A stretch of 64,000 bases of DNA from Serilophus lunatus (Eukaryota > Chordata > Aves > Passeriformes > Eurylaimidae), in NCBI GenBank assembly GCA_013399895.1, contig VXBA01002140.1:22491-86490 (forward strand), read 5' to 3'. Position numbers and translations under genes: made by a program. The notes under the pieces are model-generated. The model was not told where the DNA came from. It searched no databases and saw only the letters and a list, made by a program, of their open reading frames with translations. Numbering within the stretch: position 1 is the stretch's first letter; each line of letters opens with the position of its first letter. Of this stretch, positions 25,344-35,930 are shown in pieces.

Positions 25344-25867
25344 CTTGATGCATAAGGAATTGGCTGGATGGTCCCACTCTAAGAGTTGTGGTCAAAGGCT
25401 CAGTGTTGAAGTGGAGACGAGTGACAAGTGGCACTTCACAGGAGTCAGTATTTCAACTAGCACCATTTAACATCCTTATCGGTGACATGGACAGTGGGTT
25501 TGTGTTCACCCTTAGCAAGTTTGCTGATGGCACCAAGCTATGTAGTGCCATCAACACGCTGGAGGGAAGGGATGCCACACAGAGAGAACCTGACAGACTT
25601 GAAAGGTGGGCCAATGGGAACCTCATGAAGTGCAGCAATGCCAAGTGCAAGGTAGATGTAGATTGGATCATGGAAATTCTTCACCATGAGGATGGTGAGG
25701 CACTGGAACAGGTTTCATGGGGAAATTATGGATGTCCCATCCCTGGCAGTGTTCAAGAGCAGATTGGATGGGTCTGATGGAAGGTGTCACTGCCCATGAC
25801 AGGAGGGTTGGAACTAGATTATCTCTATGGGTCCTTCCAACTCAGATGACTCTATGATTCTGTGATT
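25344..25867 (+). mobile_element. CR1 LINE copy with internal deletion
   Basis: It begins in the ORF2 reverse transcriptase region (AAGGAATTGGCTGGATGGTC), continues through the catalytic box and the ATREPDRLERWANGN segment, then jumps at about 25655-25670 from TGCAAGGTAGA to GAAATTCTTCACCATGAGG, which belongs just upstream of the 3' UTR. Compared with the 19.8-22.1 kb copy, about 0.5 kb (the ORF2 C-terminal part) is missing. The 3' UTR is well kept (GAGGCACTGGAACAGG, GGATGTCCCATCCCTGGCAG) and ends in the tail ACTCTATGATTCTGTGAT. Lower divergence in the 3' UTR than in the other copies suggests that it is one of the younger insertions here. Confidence 0.92.
25388..25777 (+). pseudogene. CR1 reverse transcriptase fragment fused to 3' UTR
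   Basis: This 129-codon open frame is an ORF2 remnant. It shows the VTSGTSQESVFQLAPFNIL stretch (the usual SGVPQGSVLGP motif with changed residues), GDMDSG, and the catalytic box FADG at 25520-25531, where active elements have FADD. After residue about 88 the frame runs over the deletion junction into what was 3' untranslated sequence. The frame is open by chance since the parent reading was lost. No host function is implied. Confidence 0.85.
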
Positions 25868-28800
25868 TTTAAAATTGTGTGGTGAAGCCTCTAATGTCAA
25901 TTAATAGATAATAGAAGCCTGCACCTTTTCTGTGTAGAACAAACTATCTATGATACTTGAATAAAAACACAGTGGGAAATTATTAGTCCTTGAGTGTGTA
26001 TAGCTTTATGAGTCAGGTAAAACTGGTTACAGGAAAAACAAGGAGGAACTTAAGGAAAAATCGATTAGGCAAATTGTGTCAAAACCATGTAAAACAGCTT
26101 GAAGCGGATTCAACTGGAAAATAAGTGAGGGAAGAAATGCCTGTCATCACCATCATATACCGTGTGAAGAATGGGGCTTTGGTATGGTACAGTAGGAGGT
26201 CCCGTATACACAAGCATATGCACACACACAGTCTCGCTTCTCAGTGAAGATCAGCAAATATTTTAGCCCCAGTTTTGAGCTTAGGGCTCTGCTTATCAGG
26301 TATGTTTCCTTCTTGCCCATAACAGTGTTAAGCTAAAGACAGTATCCAGATTGGCCATTAGTCCCCCAAAGTAAACTTGTTTACCTGTAGCTCTTACTAC
26401 ATCCATGTGTCTCCTGAATGTACATTGCATGCACTTGGACACCTCAGTAGCAACCAAAACCCTGTTTACGTGGCTGAATCTGATACTCAATATCTGAGGT
26501 TTTCAGTCCTCTATTCCAAGCCACCCTTTCAGTCATAGAGGAAAATAATCATGGAAACACCTTCCAGTCACACAAGCTGTGTCTGCACAGGGCTGCTGTC
26601 GGCTATGTCTGACAACTGCCCTAACTGCAGTGAATGGGAACTATACATGAAAACTCACTACAAAGTAATGTGTCTTAGCTCTCCTCCTGGCTTACTGTGG
26701 AACCAGAGGGACATGATGAGCAGGCTGAACAGGAAGAACAGCAGGAAGTCAGGCAGGTGAAAGTTAAATATTGAATGAGTATTTCTAGGTACACAAAGAA
26801 AGAAATTCTGGGCAGTAGGCAGTGAAGTGTAATGGTTAGGGTAGCAGATCCAGATTAGCAATGTCAATGATTCAAAAGCAGGAATCAAAGAAAACAGTTT
26901 ACTTCTTTTACCCATGTAGCTATACTGTAATACAAAGGCGTTTGATTGAAGCTTAATGAAAGAGACATTAGATTTTGAACCCAAAATATCTTCTTCCTTT
27001 TTTGCTCCCTGTTGTTCCCCAGTTTCCAGCTTTCCATATGATACGTCTCATGCGCAGTACTTGGGGCTTTCATTCTATCGCCAACATCAAAAGTGGGCTT
27101 GACATTGATTTTAACAAAACTAGAAATAATCAGATGTACACTTAGAAGCGTACCACAGGATTTATTGGCTGTAAATAGTTTATCTATAAGGACCTCAAAA
27201 ATATTCTTGGCTCAGCAATCATGTAGTTCATTCTTCTCACATGATCAGGGATAGAGCAAATGGGAATGCACAAATGTGTCAAGAGAAGCATTATTTCTAT
27301 GGTGGTTTTATCCTTGTACACTAATGAACTCCCGGGGATAAAAGAAAAGTTGGCACAGTGACTGATTTCCTTATTTCCTAACTACGTTTGTCAGTGAGAC
27401 AGCATGCAACTGCACTTCTCAGCTGTCACTTAGCAAAGTTGCCACTGAGTTCACTAGGAGTTTGGATGAAGAATTTGCCTATATTGTCAATATATGACAG
27501 TACTACTCCTTCCACTAATACAATCTTTTATAGAAAAACATAATGACAGCTTCTTTCTGTTCCACATGAAGATTTCTGAAATAAATTTAATCAGTACACT
27601 ATGGACCACCCACAGGCTGTTGCACAAGGCACTTCCAATGCAAGGAACAAGGTCACTGTACAGCTCCTCAATTATGGACCAAAACTCCCTTATCTAAATT
27701 CAGTTCATTTTTTAGTCAAACATTTCTTGCAATCAGTGCCTAGAAATCTAGTTCATAAAGTCTCTTTTACCTTGTAGCTTACTTGGAGAAATAAATGTAC
27801 TGATATAATTATAGCATTCAGCTTCTCAAGTAATTTTTGCCTTTCTTTCAAGTGGATGAACAGACAGTAGCCATTTAATTTATGGTTCAGTTATGCATAT
27901 TTACAGATCTAAATGTCTAAATGTTGCATCTTCAAATTTCAGAAGGGTGTGCTCTGCGTATCCATTCTGAAATATTTTTGAACATTTTGAAATATATAGT
28001 CATTGAGATATACTGGATAAGACCAAGCACCCCTCCATCCATCCTCTGTAGCTTTTCATCTTCAGCAGCAAAAAGACTGTGTTTAGAAAGAACATGCTTA
28101 AAAAGTGGCAAAGATGTCATGATGGTAAGGGATTTTCCCTCAGCTTTTAGCTGAGCACAAAACATTGGTTTACCTTTGTAATGTACTAATGTACTATCAT
28201 CCATTTTTCTAGAAGGGATAAACTATGATCCAGGAAACGCATTTTTCTATATAATACTCAGTGAATTATTCACTTTTCCATTAGTGTGGGGTGTAGCTGA
28301 AAAAATCAGTAATTTTCTTCACCTCTCAAAACAGAGAGCTGTAACAGGCAAAAAGTGGCAAACATTTACAATGAGACATAATCAATGAGTTTTAGATTAT
28401 AGATAGACAATGATTATGATTCCTGTGTAAATTACTATTGAGTGAGTATTCCGTGTCTCTTCCTGAGACTGCCGAAAGTGGTAGAGATGCTGCTGAGAGT
28501 TAGGTTTTGGCAGTGAAGATGATGAAGAGAAAGTTGACATAGTCATAAGGGATGACTTGGGTTTGACAAGGACAGTCACATACCTGTTGCAGTAGAGTTG
28601 AACAGCTGGAGTTTTACTACAACTGTATGAAGCTTACAGTGCAGTTAAAGAGGCTATGAAGTTGCCATGTTGGTCCCTGATAGCTGTGATTGTGTGGAAT
28701 AAGGCTGATGTAGAAGGGATCTTTGAGTAAGAAAATAATTAGACTATGAAGTGTGATGAATGAGCAAGGATGGAGGAATAGGATGACCTGAGAACAGTGA

Positions 28801-29694
28801 GTATCAAGGTGAGATGGCTGGGGTGAAAATATCAGAAAGTGGAGCGGGGGGGTCTGAGCTACTAGCATAGTGCTTGAGTGAGACTGGATGTGATGGAAAT
28901 AAAGCCATGAGAAATAAAAGGGCTAGAGGAGATACATGACATGAAATTACTGCATGATACCAGAGATGGGAGGGACAGAACTACCCTGGAGATGTGAATT
29001 TGTATGAGAGGAGACTGAGGAGATCTGGCCTCAACCAGGAGACAAGGAACAGCAGCAGGGACGAGACTAGCCCAGAGAGACTAGCCAGTGTAAGGGGGCA
29101 CAGGGTACACATGTGAGAAACTGAATCACAGAACTGTTGCCTCCCTAAGGGAAGGGTTAGGGACAATGCATCTACACCCTCAGTCTCTTCAGATGGTGAC
29201 AGACAAGGGCAGAGGCAGTGAGCTCTGGAACCCTCACTAATCTTAGCTTAGTGAAATCATTCCCTTACAAGTGTGAAATTTTATCCGATGCTTTCTGTTT
29301 CTAATCTATACATTAAAAGCTGTATCATTTCTATCTGTTTTACAGGCATGCCGCCAGGCTTAATTTCTGCACCACTTGGAGGCTCTCAGATTAAATATCT
29401 GCATAAATGCCTAGGCAGTTAGAAGAACAGATATGTGTAAGCCAGGGGGCTTTTTTTAAGTGTGCTAAGAATAGTATGAAATCTACACTAAAGTATGTGA
29501 GGTTTAAATAGGCATGCATGGAGTGTTTTTCTCTTACTCTAGTGCATCTAGCACTGCAGTTCCCTAATCCCAGCGGGATTTGTACAATTTTGTCTTGTCA
29601 GCAGTCGTTACAAAATTTTGGTGATATGAAAGACTCAGGGCAGGATTGGCACTTGAATAGGCATTGAAATGTATTCTATTGATAACAGCTTGTC
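25868..29694. other. Unique DNA with a GC- and purine-richer patch, no gene seen
   Basis: About 3.8 kb. Most is AT-rich and featureless. From about 28560 to 29240 the plus strand becomes G/A-rich and less AT-rich than its surroundings, without a recognisable repeat or exon (see findings). Open frames of 60-108 codons on both strands match nothing known to me. Confidence 0.5.
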
Positions 29695-29750
29695 AGTGGA
29701 ATCGATTTCCAAGGGAGGTAGTAGAAGCTGTATTCCTAGAGAAACTGAAG
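29695..29750 (+). mobile_element. Possible short CR1 3' UTR scrap
   Basis: The stretch AGTGGAATCGATTTCCAAGG GAGGTAGTAGAAGCTGTATT resembles the CR1 block TGGAACAG..TTGCC(AA)GGGAGGT.GTGGA..CTCCAT that precedes the 3' tail, and the true CR1 tail at 30131 lies in the same orientation 380 bases on. Both pieces could come from one decayed insertion. The similarity is short. Confidence 0.35.
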
Positions 29751-30130
29751 GGCAGGTGATGAGTAATGAGAAAGCAACAACAGATCTAGGAAAAATGTAG
29801 CGAATTAAACACATGTGGATTTTTCTGATCCTGTTTTGTGATATATTGCCTATTTTTCAGCATTTTTTTATTGAATACATTTAAGTAATAAAAATAAGAA
29901 TTGATACTTTCTAACAATCAGTCTAAGTACACTAAGTAATTTCCACTCATGAATAAAATGTAAGTGATTCAGATATATGTAAGACAAGCTTATAAATTTA
30001 GGCCATGGTAGTTGTAGATTCTTAAAAAATTAACAAGAGTCTTAGCATAATTATTGCTTATGATAAGTTTTCTGAAATATACTGTAGAAGTGACTGTCAC
30101 TATCTGTGTAGAAAACAGAAAAATTGCACT
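29751..30130. other. Unique sequence between CR1 scraps
   Basis: AT-rich DNA with no recognised feature. Confidence 0.5.
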
Positions 30131-30204
30131 GGAGGTAGGATGGAATCTGAGGTTAGACTTGATGATCTCTAAGGTCTCTTCCAACCTTGCTGATACTGTG
30201 TGTA
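30131..30204 (+). mobile_element. CR1 LINE 3'-tail fragment
   Basis: GAGGTTAGACTTGATGATCT CTAAGGTCTCTTCCAACCTT followed by GCTGATACTGTGTG is a close match to the last ~70 bases of avian CR1 (ggttggacttgatgatct ... ttccaacct ... gattctgtg). Only the extreme 3' end is present, as expected for a severely 5'-truncated insertion. The two overlapping open frames here (plus 83, minus 110 codons) are incidental. Confidence 0.85.
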
Positions 30205-33176
30205 ACCCAAAATGCACGTCCCTAGCAGATGACTTGGAACTGTCGGAGCAACAATCAGATTCTGACATCAATATATTATCATATTTTTCTCCTTCACCAA
30301 GATAATTTTCTTTTAAAGTCACATGGAAATTATAGTGTGTTTGAATATTTTCACAATTTGTCTTAATTAAACGCCTGAGTCTTCATGTACATTCCAGATA
30401 TTTTAATATTATGCAGCCAATTAACACTGTCTTTATTCCCTTAACTCATCAATGGAAACTTCTCTGCATATAAAGATAATTCTCAGCTTGATGTCATTTG
30501 AAGATAGAACTAATAAGATATGGAAACCAAAAAGGTATTGTAAACAGAAATTTTTAAGAATTCTGATTGAAACATCTAAGATCTATAGATTACACAAGGA
30601 AAAAAATTGAACTGGGGTACAATAACTATCAGCAAGAAGTTCAAATTTATGTACGAAGGTGAAATTGTGATGTTAGAGGTCATATCCATTTAGCTATCCC
30701 GTGCTTGGCAACTTCTAATGTCTATCAGTGCTGTTACAAAAATTTAAACCAGAAATAAGGTGTAAATACTTAATACTAAAGGTACTTAGCAACTTAAACA
30801 AGCACCCAAAGGAAAAATTACATTCATTATAACTTAAAGTTTTTCCATAAGTCTTTTTTCGTATTAGCAACAAATTGGAATGATAGCAGTTTGTTTCCAT
30901 CTGGAAGAAAAAAACTCACAAAACCAGTTGCTACTATTCAAGGTGCTGTGTGTTCAGAATATGAGTATTTCTTTCTAAAAATCTGACTCTATAGGGAATA
31001 AGCAGCTAGATCTTTTAGTTCAGGGTTGATGTTGCAACATCAAAGTGAAAAAAGCAATGTTCATCAATGATCATCAGCTTTCAAGATTCTGAACTTTTTT
31101 ACACCAAACAGAACCCTAGTTTTAGATGGGTGTCTATACTAAACATTTTAACATTAAAGACTCTTGGCATCAAAGCATTTTCCAACTGGATAAAAATAAA
31201 TCGCTTCTCTTTTTTCTAGAAGCTATTTTTTTTTCCTATGTAACTCTGTATTTGCATTTTGCTTAGCTATTTCTCCCCAGTCTTGCAAGTGCAATTAATG
31301 AATGAGAAGACAAGGTGAAAATTATGGACTAAAATTGATTCCATACCTTACAAAACTTCAAAGAAAAAGATTAAACAATGTTAATGATGTGTAATTTGTT
31401 CGCCTCCTGGCGACAATGGGCTTTTATACCCTTTTCTGAAGCTACATCTCTCTGCGGTTGAAAAGATAACACTGACACAGCATCCTTACAAAGACAGACA
31501 TCCAAGCCCAGACGGAAAATTAACCTTGTTACATAATTCCTCCTGCAGGAGAGAACCAAACTGATGGATGAGGCTGGGAGTGGTGAGGCTGAGAAAAGAC
31601 AGCACTTAAAGCTCATTTCTTGCAGAATTGCAGCGTAATTTCCACTGTACACAGACACCTCGCTTCTCAGTCATTCCATATGCTGCAACTCTAACTGCTA
31701 CACACAGGAGAGTAAGATGTTTTCTGAGGGACAGACTTGGAGAAAAAATGTTACTTCTTGTAAATTAGAAATTCATTACCAAATTTCCAATGCAGCTGCC
31801 GGAAAAACAGGCAGAATTACATGAAATATGGTTTTAAATTATAAATTAAACAATTATATATTTAGAGTATTTATGAAAATTCTGCATGTATAACTCATGG
31901 AATTAAGAATACCTTGAAAAATGTACACAGATCAAATAAGCCAATAACATCAATTTTCTCATTTTTTTATAGTTCTATAAAAACGTTAATAATCTATTGC
32001 ACATTTTGACAGCAGATTGTAATCTAGATGTTTCACTGAGTCTGAGAATCTCTAAATTGTTATCAAAATTTCATGTTGCTAACTTTGCAACACATTGTGG
32101 GATAGGCAGTGTAGCTCAAAAAAATTATAAAGAAAACAAAAGACTTGCAAATCCTTGTGAAATTGAAAGGAGGAAATTGACTCCTTTTGAATTGAATTTT
32201 AATGGAATCTTTCTCTTGTGGATCAAGAATAAAAGAGAAAGGGAATAACATTTGACATGGGAAAATATGCAAAATACAAATAGAAATCGTGTGTGAGGAA
32301 TCAGGGAAATCTGTATCTTTGAAGTTCAGTGGGAACAAAGTGCCTGAGTCCTTTACACTTCCTTGAAAATTGCAAAAAAATAAAGTTTTGTTTTGTAAAT
32401 GTGTCATACAGCTTTTACTTTAACTGTCTGATTTACTTCTAATGGATCAATTGTATCTGGATCTGAGTGCTTCTTGGAGACAGAAACACTGTTCTTAAAA
32501 TTGGAATCTACTGTTTCTTATTCTTATTGCCAGTGAGATTTTTGTCAACACCTGTTACCAATCTCAACTTGTTCTGTAAAGAGACTCAAAGATAAAGCAG
32601 TCAGTAAGTCAGTATTCAACTGGGGTCAACTATAATGAGGTGAGAACATGACAAGGGTAAAGTGAGGAAACTGAGGTTAATGCCATGGATTCCCAGGGGT
32701 GGAAGGCAACCCAGGCTCATGTTGATACAGGAAATAGCTGTCCTTAGATTAACAGGAATTTGCAGAATAGAGATTTGACAAAATAAAAGGCAAGCACTCA
32801 GAATATGACCTGTGGCCTACAGATGGGTATTCCCTTAATTCATTGAGTCTTCACTTGGCAAAATTGCCAAAGGAAATCTTAGAATAACATCTTTTTCCAT
32901 TCACTTTGACCTGCCAAATATTCAGCAAATATTCTGCCAAATGAGGATGAGGTACACAGAAGCATTTGACTAATATCAATTAGTTGTATATTTGGAGAGG
33001 ACAGGATTGTACTAGGGTAATAAAGAATAGCTGAGGGAGCTATAGCCTACTTGCACTTTTCTTCTGGTCCTGCACATGAGTTTTTATGCAATATAAAATG
33101 GTAACAGCTCCTCACCCTTACACTAGTCTGTGTTTGTTTTTGTGATTGAAACATTCTTTATGTGACAAAAAAACCG
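30205..33176. other. Unique AT-rich DNA, no gene seen
   Basis: About 3 kb without recognised features. The longest open frames are 114 codons (32063-32407, minus) and 95 codons (31371-31658, minus), both of random-looking composition. Confidence 0.55.
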
Positions 33177-33297
33177 AAAGGGTGAGGGGTGGAACACCTC
33201 TCCTATGAGGATAGGCTGAGGAACGCTTAGCATCGAAAAAAGGCTATGGGGACACCTTATTGTGGCCTTTCAATACTTAACAGGGGGGTTATGAGAT

Positions 33298-33357
<60 letters not shown>

Positions 33358-33597
33358 CATACATACATACATACATACATACATACATACATACATACAT
33401 ACATACATACATACATACATAGATGGAGATAGACTTTTTAGTAGGGCCTGTAATGAAAAGTCAAGGAGCAGTAGTTTTAATCTGGAGGAGGATAGATTTA
33501 GGCTAGATGCTAGGAAGAAATTTTGCATGATGAAGGTGGTGAAAACACTGGACCAGGTTGCCCTGGGAGGTGGTAGATACCTCATCTCTGGAAATAG
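33177..33597 (+). mobile_element. CR1 LINE fragment interrupted by a microsatellite
   Basis: The left part (33177-33297) carries GGTGAGGGGTGGAACACCTC TCCTATGAGGATAGGCTGAG and GGCTATGGGGACACCTTATT, the end of CR1 ORF2. The right part (33422-33597) carries AGATAGACTTTTTAGTAGGG, TTTTAATCTGGAGGAGGATA, GATGCTAGGAAGAAATTTTGC and ACACTGGACCAGGTTGCCC, the following block. The two are contiguous in the element except for the GATA/CATA array between them. The 3' tail is missing: the match stops at CATCTCTGGAAATAG. Divergence is moderate. No intact reading frame remains. Confidence 0.92.
33298..33421 (+). repeat. (GATA)15-(CATA)16 compound microsatellite
   Basis: Sixty bases of GATA units pass directly into 64 bases of CATA units with no interruption. 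It sits inside a CR1 element at a place where the CR1 sequence normally reads close to GAGATGGGGAGAGAC, so it probably grew from that GAGATG seed. The perfect repeats suggest high length polymorphism. The Tyr/Met/Cys/Val and Leu/Ser/Ile runs in the reverse frame are only translations of the repeat. Confidence 0.97.
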
Positions 33598-35872
33598 TTA
33601 ACAACTTAATTGCAAGAGTGTTTTATTAATGCAATCTTTATCTATTGAAATGGAAAGCAAATAGAATATGTGACAGAACTTAAAACTGACTTCATAGTCT
33701 GCCACAAAAGTTTGATACATCTTTTAATAAAGCATCGCACAGCAAACTCGAATTAAACTGATCAGTATAACTACTGCTGGCCAAGTTCTCTTGCATACCC
33801 ACATCTGTCCTGCTGTGCTAAACATCTGCTGAACCTTAGAGAAAAATGAAAAGGCCAATTGAGAAGCAGAGCAGTCTGGGGATAAGGCCAAGAAATTCAC
33901 TGATATTTATTCCATACTGCTCTCACTTCCCTTCAACTTGTCAAGCTGGTGTACCAAAGTAATCTGAATAGATAGTGCTGGCCAGATTGGCTTGACAGCT
34001 TAAAAAAAAAATCCAGAGCTCTCATTTTCTGCTGTCTGTATAACACCTCTAGTAAGTACAAAAACAACTGGATATGTTTTCATTCTGTAGCAAATATTTC
34101 TTAGCAAATAACAGGTGCATCTACATTTAGTTCAGACTTCCTCTTGAAATAATTCTCACAATTTTCCTCTTTTATTGTGATCTGGTTATTTGGTGATATG
34201 TTCAGGAAGTATGACAGGTAGGTTCTTTCTGAATTAAACTAAACTAGAAGGTGTGCTCCACAAGCACATTTTATGTACACTAGCACAAATGAGCACTAGC
34301 TCTCAATGACTAAAGGAGAGCTACGTGCAAGTTAAAATCTAAAATAAAAAGCAAATAACAAATTGACATTTACAGGGATGATATCCAGTCTTTAATACCA
34401 GCAGTCTCCCCCTACAAATATAGATATTGTGACCTACTCCACCAGTCTAACCACTGAGGCAATACTACCAAGAATTCTGACAAGACACACCATCTGACCT
34501 ACACTTTTTCAGGCTGAGTGTCAGAGCACTCACAGTTTGACCCAGTATGGCAGTTTGCCCTAAGAAGAAACATAGCTGCAGTTCATCACGCTTTCAGCAT
34601 CCCTTTAGCTGCTCTGTAGGGAGGTAAGGAAGTACTATGGAATAACGTATAAGCTATCCATACAAACATAAGACTTTCATTTGCAAAAGCTAAATTACAA
34701 AGAGAATTTTGGTGCATAACATCCGACAGTAGTAATTCTCCCTTGCTGACATAATTTTTTCAATGCCATATATGATGTATCTTTGGCTTCTTTCACTTAC
34801 CAAATCTGTTTTGTAAGAGAAAAGAACAAACTCCTCAAAGAATAGTTTGATTTTCCTTGTAAAAGACCAGCTTACAGTTTTAGTGAGTTTTCTTTCTCTT
34901 AAAAAATAATTAAATGTTCTACATATCACTGAATCTATTTACTTTCCCCCCTAACAATGGATGGATACAAATAATGAGTGATGATATTACTGAAGATTTT
35001 TGAGTCACAGTAAAATTTGTCATCAGCTCAGACAAATTAGTACAAGAATTTACAAGTTTGTTACATGGAACCATGTTTGTTACACACATTAGTGTGGACA
35101 CACTATTGTTGCTAGAAGGATGAAAAATGTGTAGAAAATTGTACAGGAGCCTAGAATCTTAAGAAACTTTGCTCCTATGCTCAGGTGACAGAACAGAAAA
35201 TCCATAGATTAACCAAAAGGGAGATGCAACTGTTTGAGTGGAACACGTGGATCCAGATAAAAAAGGTAAAAAGAACAGTCTATGGGAATTTACAATGCTT
35301 CAACAGACACCTGTGCATTTTGTACTATCTATAGGGATTTTTGTTTGTGTGTTTAGAATAACTGCTTATGAAATTTACTATCTATATGTGGGTTGCTTTT
35401 GAGTTTTGGGGGGACAATCCAAGAAGAATCTGAACTGCTGAAGATTTTTGTTTTCCTTTCACTGGATAATGCTAAAGGAAACTTACTCAGCATATCCTTG
35501 CGATGTGTAGAATGGAGATCTTATCTGTCATTTCATGACTAAAGATTAGGAAAAAAGCTGTGCCAGATCAGTTTTTAAACCAGTGTGAATCACATTGTTA
35601 GGATGCGAAAAATCATGAGAATTTGCGAATGAGAGGGAAGCAATTCAATTCACCAAGAAATGCATTTTGATTTTTTCATTCCCCAAGCCTCCTAAACAAT
35701 ATAAACTGGAATGAAGTAAACTGACAGTTATTGTATGTGATTTCTCTTTGCATACAGCCTCAATCTATTTACATGAGGACAAATTAAGGCTAGAGAAGCC
35801 TGACAAATTATTTAGTTCATTCATTCGTATGTAAAAAGAAACACTGTGGTATTAGTTTAGCACTAGCTAACA
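33598..35872. other. Unique AT-rich DNA, no gene seen
   Basis: No coding, RNA or repeat feature recognised. Confidence 0.55.
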
Positions 35873-35930
35873 CAGCGTTTCCCAAAGTGAGAGTTCTGCC
35901 CTCGTGGGGAAAGTGAGAGATTATCGCAGG
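35873..35930 (+). mobile_element. Possible hAT (Charlie-like) DNA transposon end
   Basis: CAGCGTTTCCCAAAGTGAGA starts like the terminal inverted repeat of hAT transposons of the Charlie group (CAGNGTTTCCCAAA...). It is followed by CTCGTGGGGAAAGTGAGAGA TTATCGCAGG, similar to the subterminal sequence of such elements. No opposite-end copy of the inverted repeat was found in the next few hundred bases, and the eight bases before it (AGCTAACA) could not be matched to a duplication. It may be a solitary old end or a chance match. Confidence 0.35.

Noticed and set aside
26551..26984. Overlapping frames on both strands around 26.7 kb, the reverse one with a hydrophobic LPDFLLFFLFSLLIM segment
   Set aside because: No recognised family, and both strands are open over the same interval. 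Hydrophobic runs are common in T-rich codons.
30054..30305. Overlapping 83- and 110-codon frames on both strands
   Set aside because: They cover a CR1 tail fragment and show no known domain.
33289..33585. Reverse-strand 98-codon frame with Met-Tyr-Val-Cys and Leu-Ser-Ile-Tyr repeats
   Set aside because: It translates the GATA/CATA array and the flanking CR1 in antisense.
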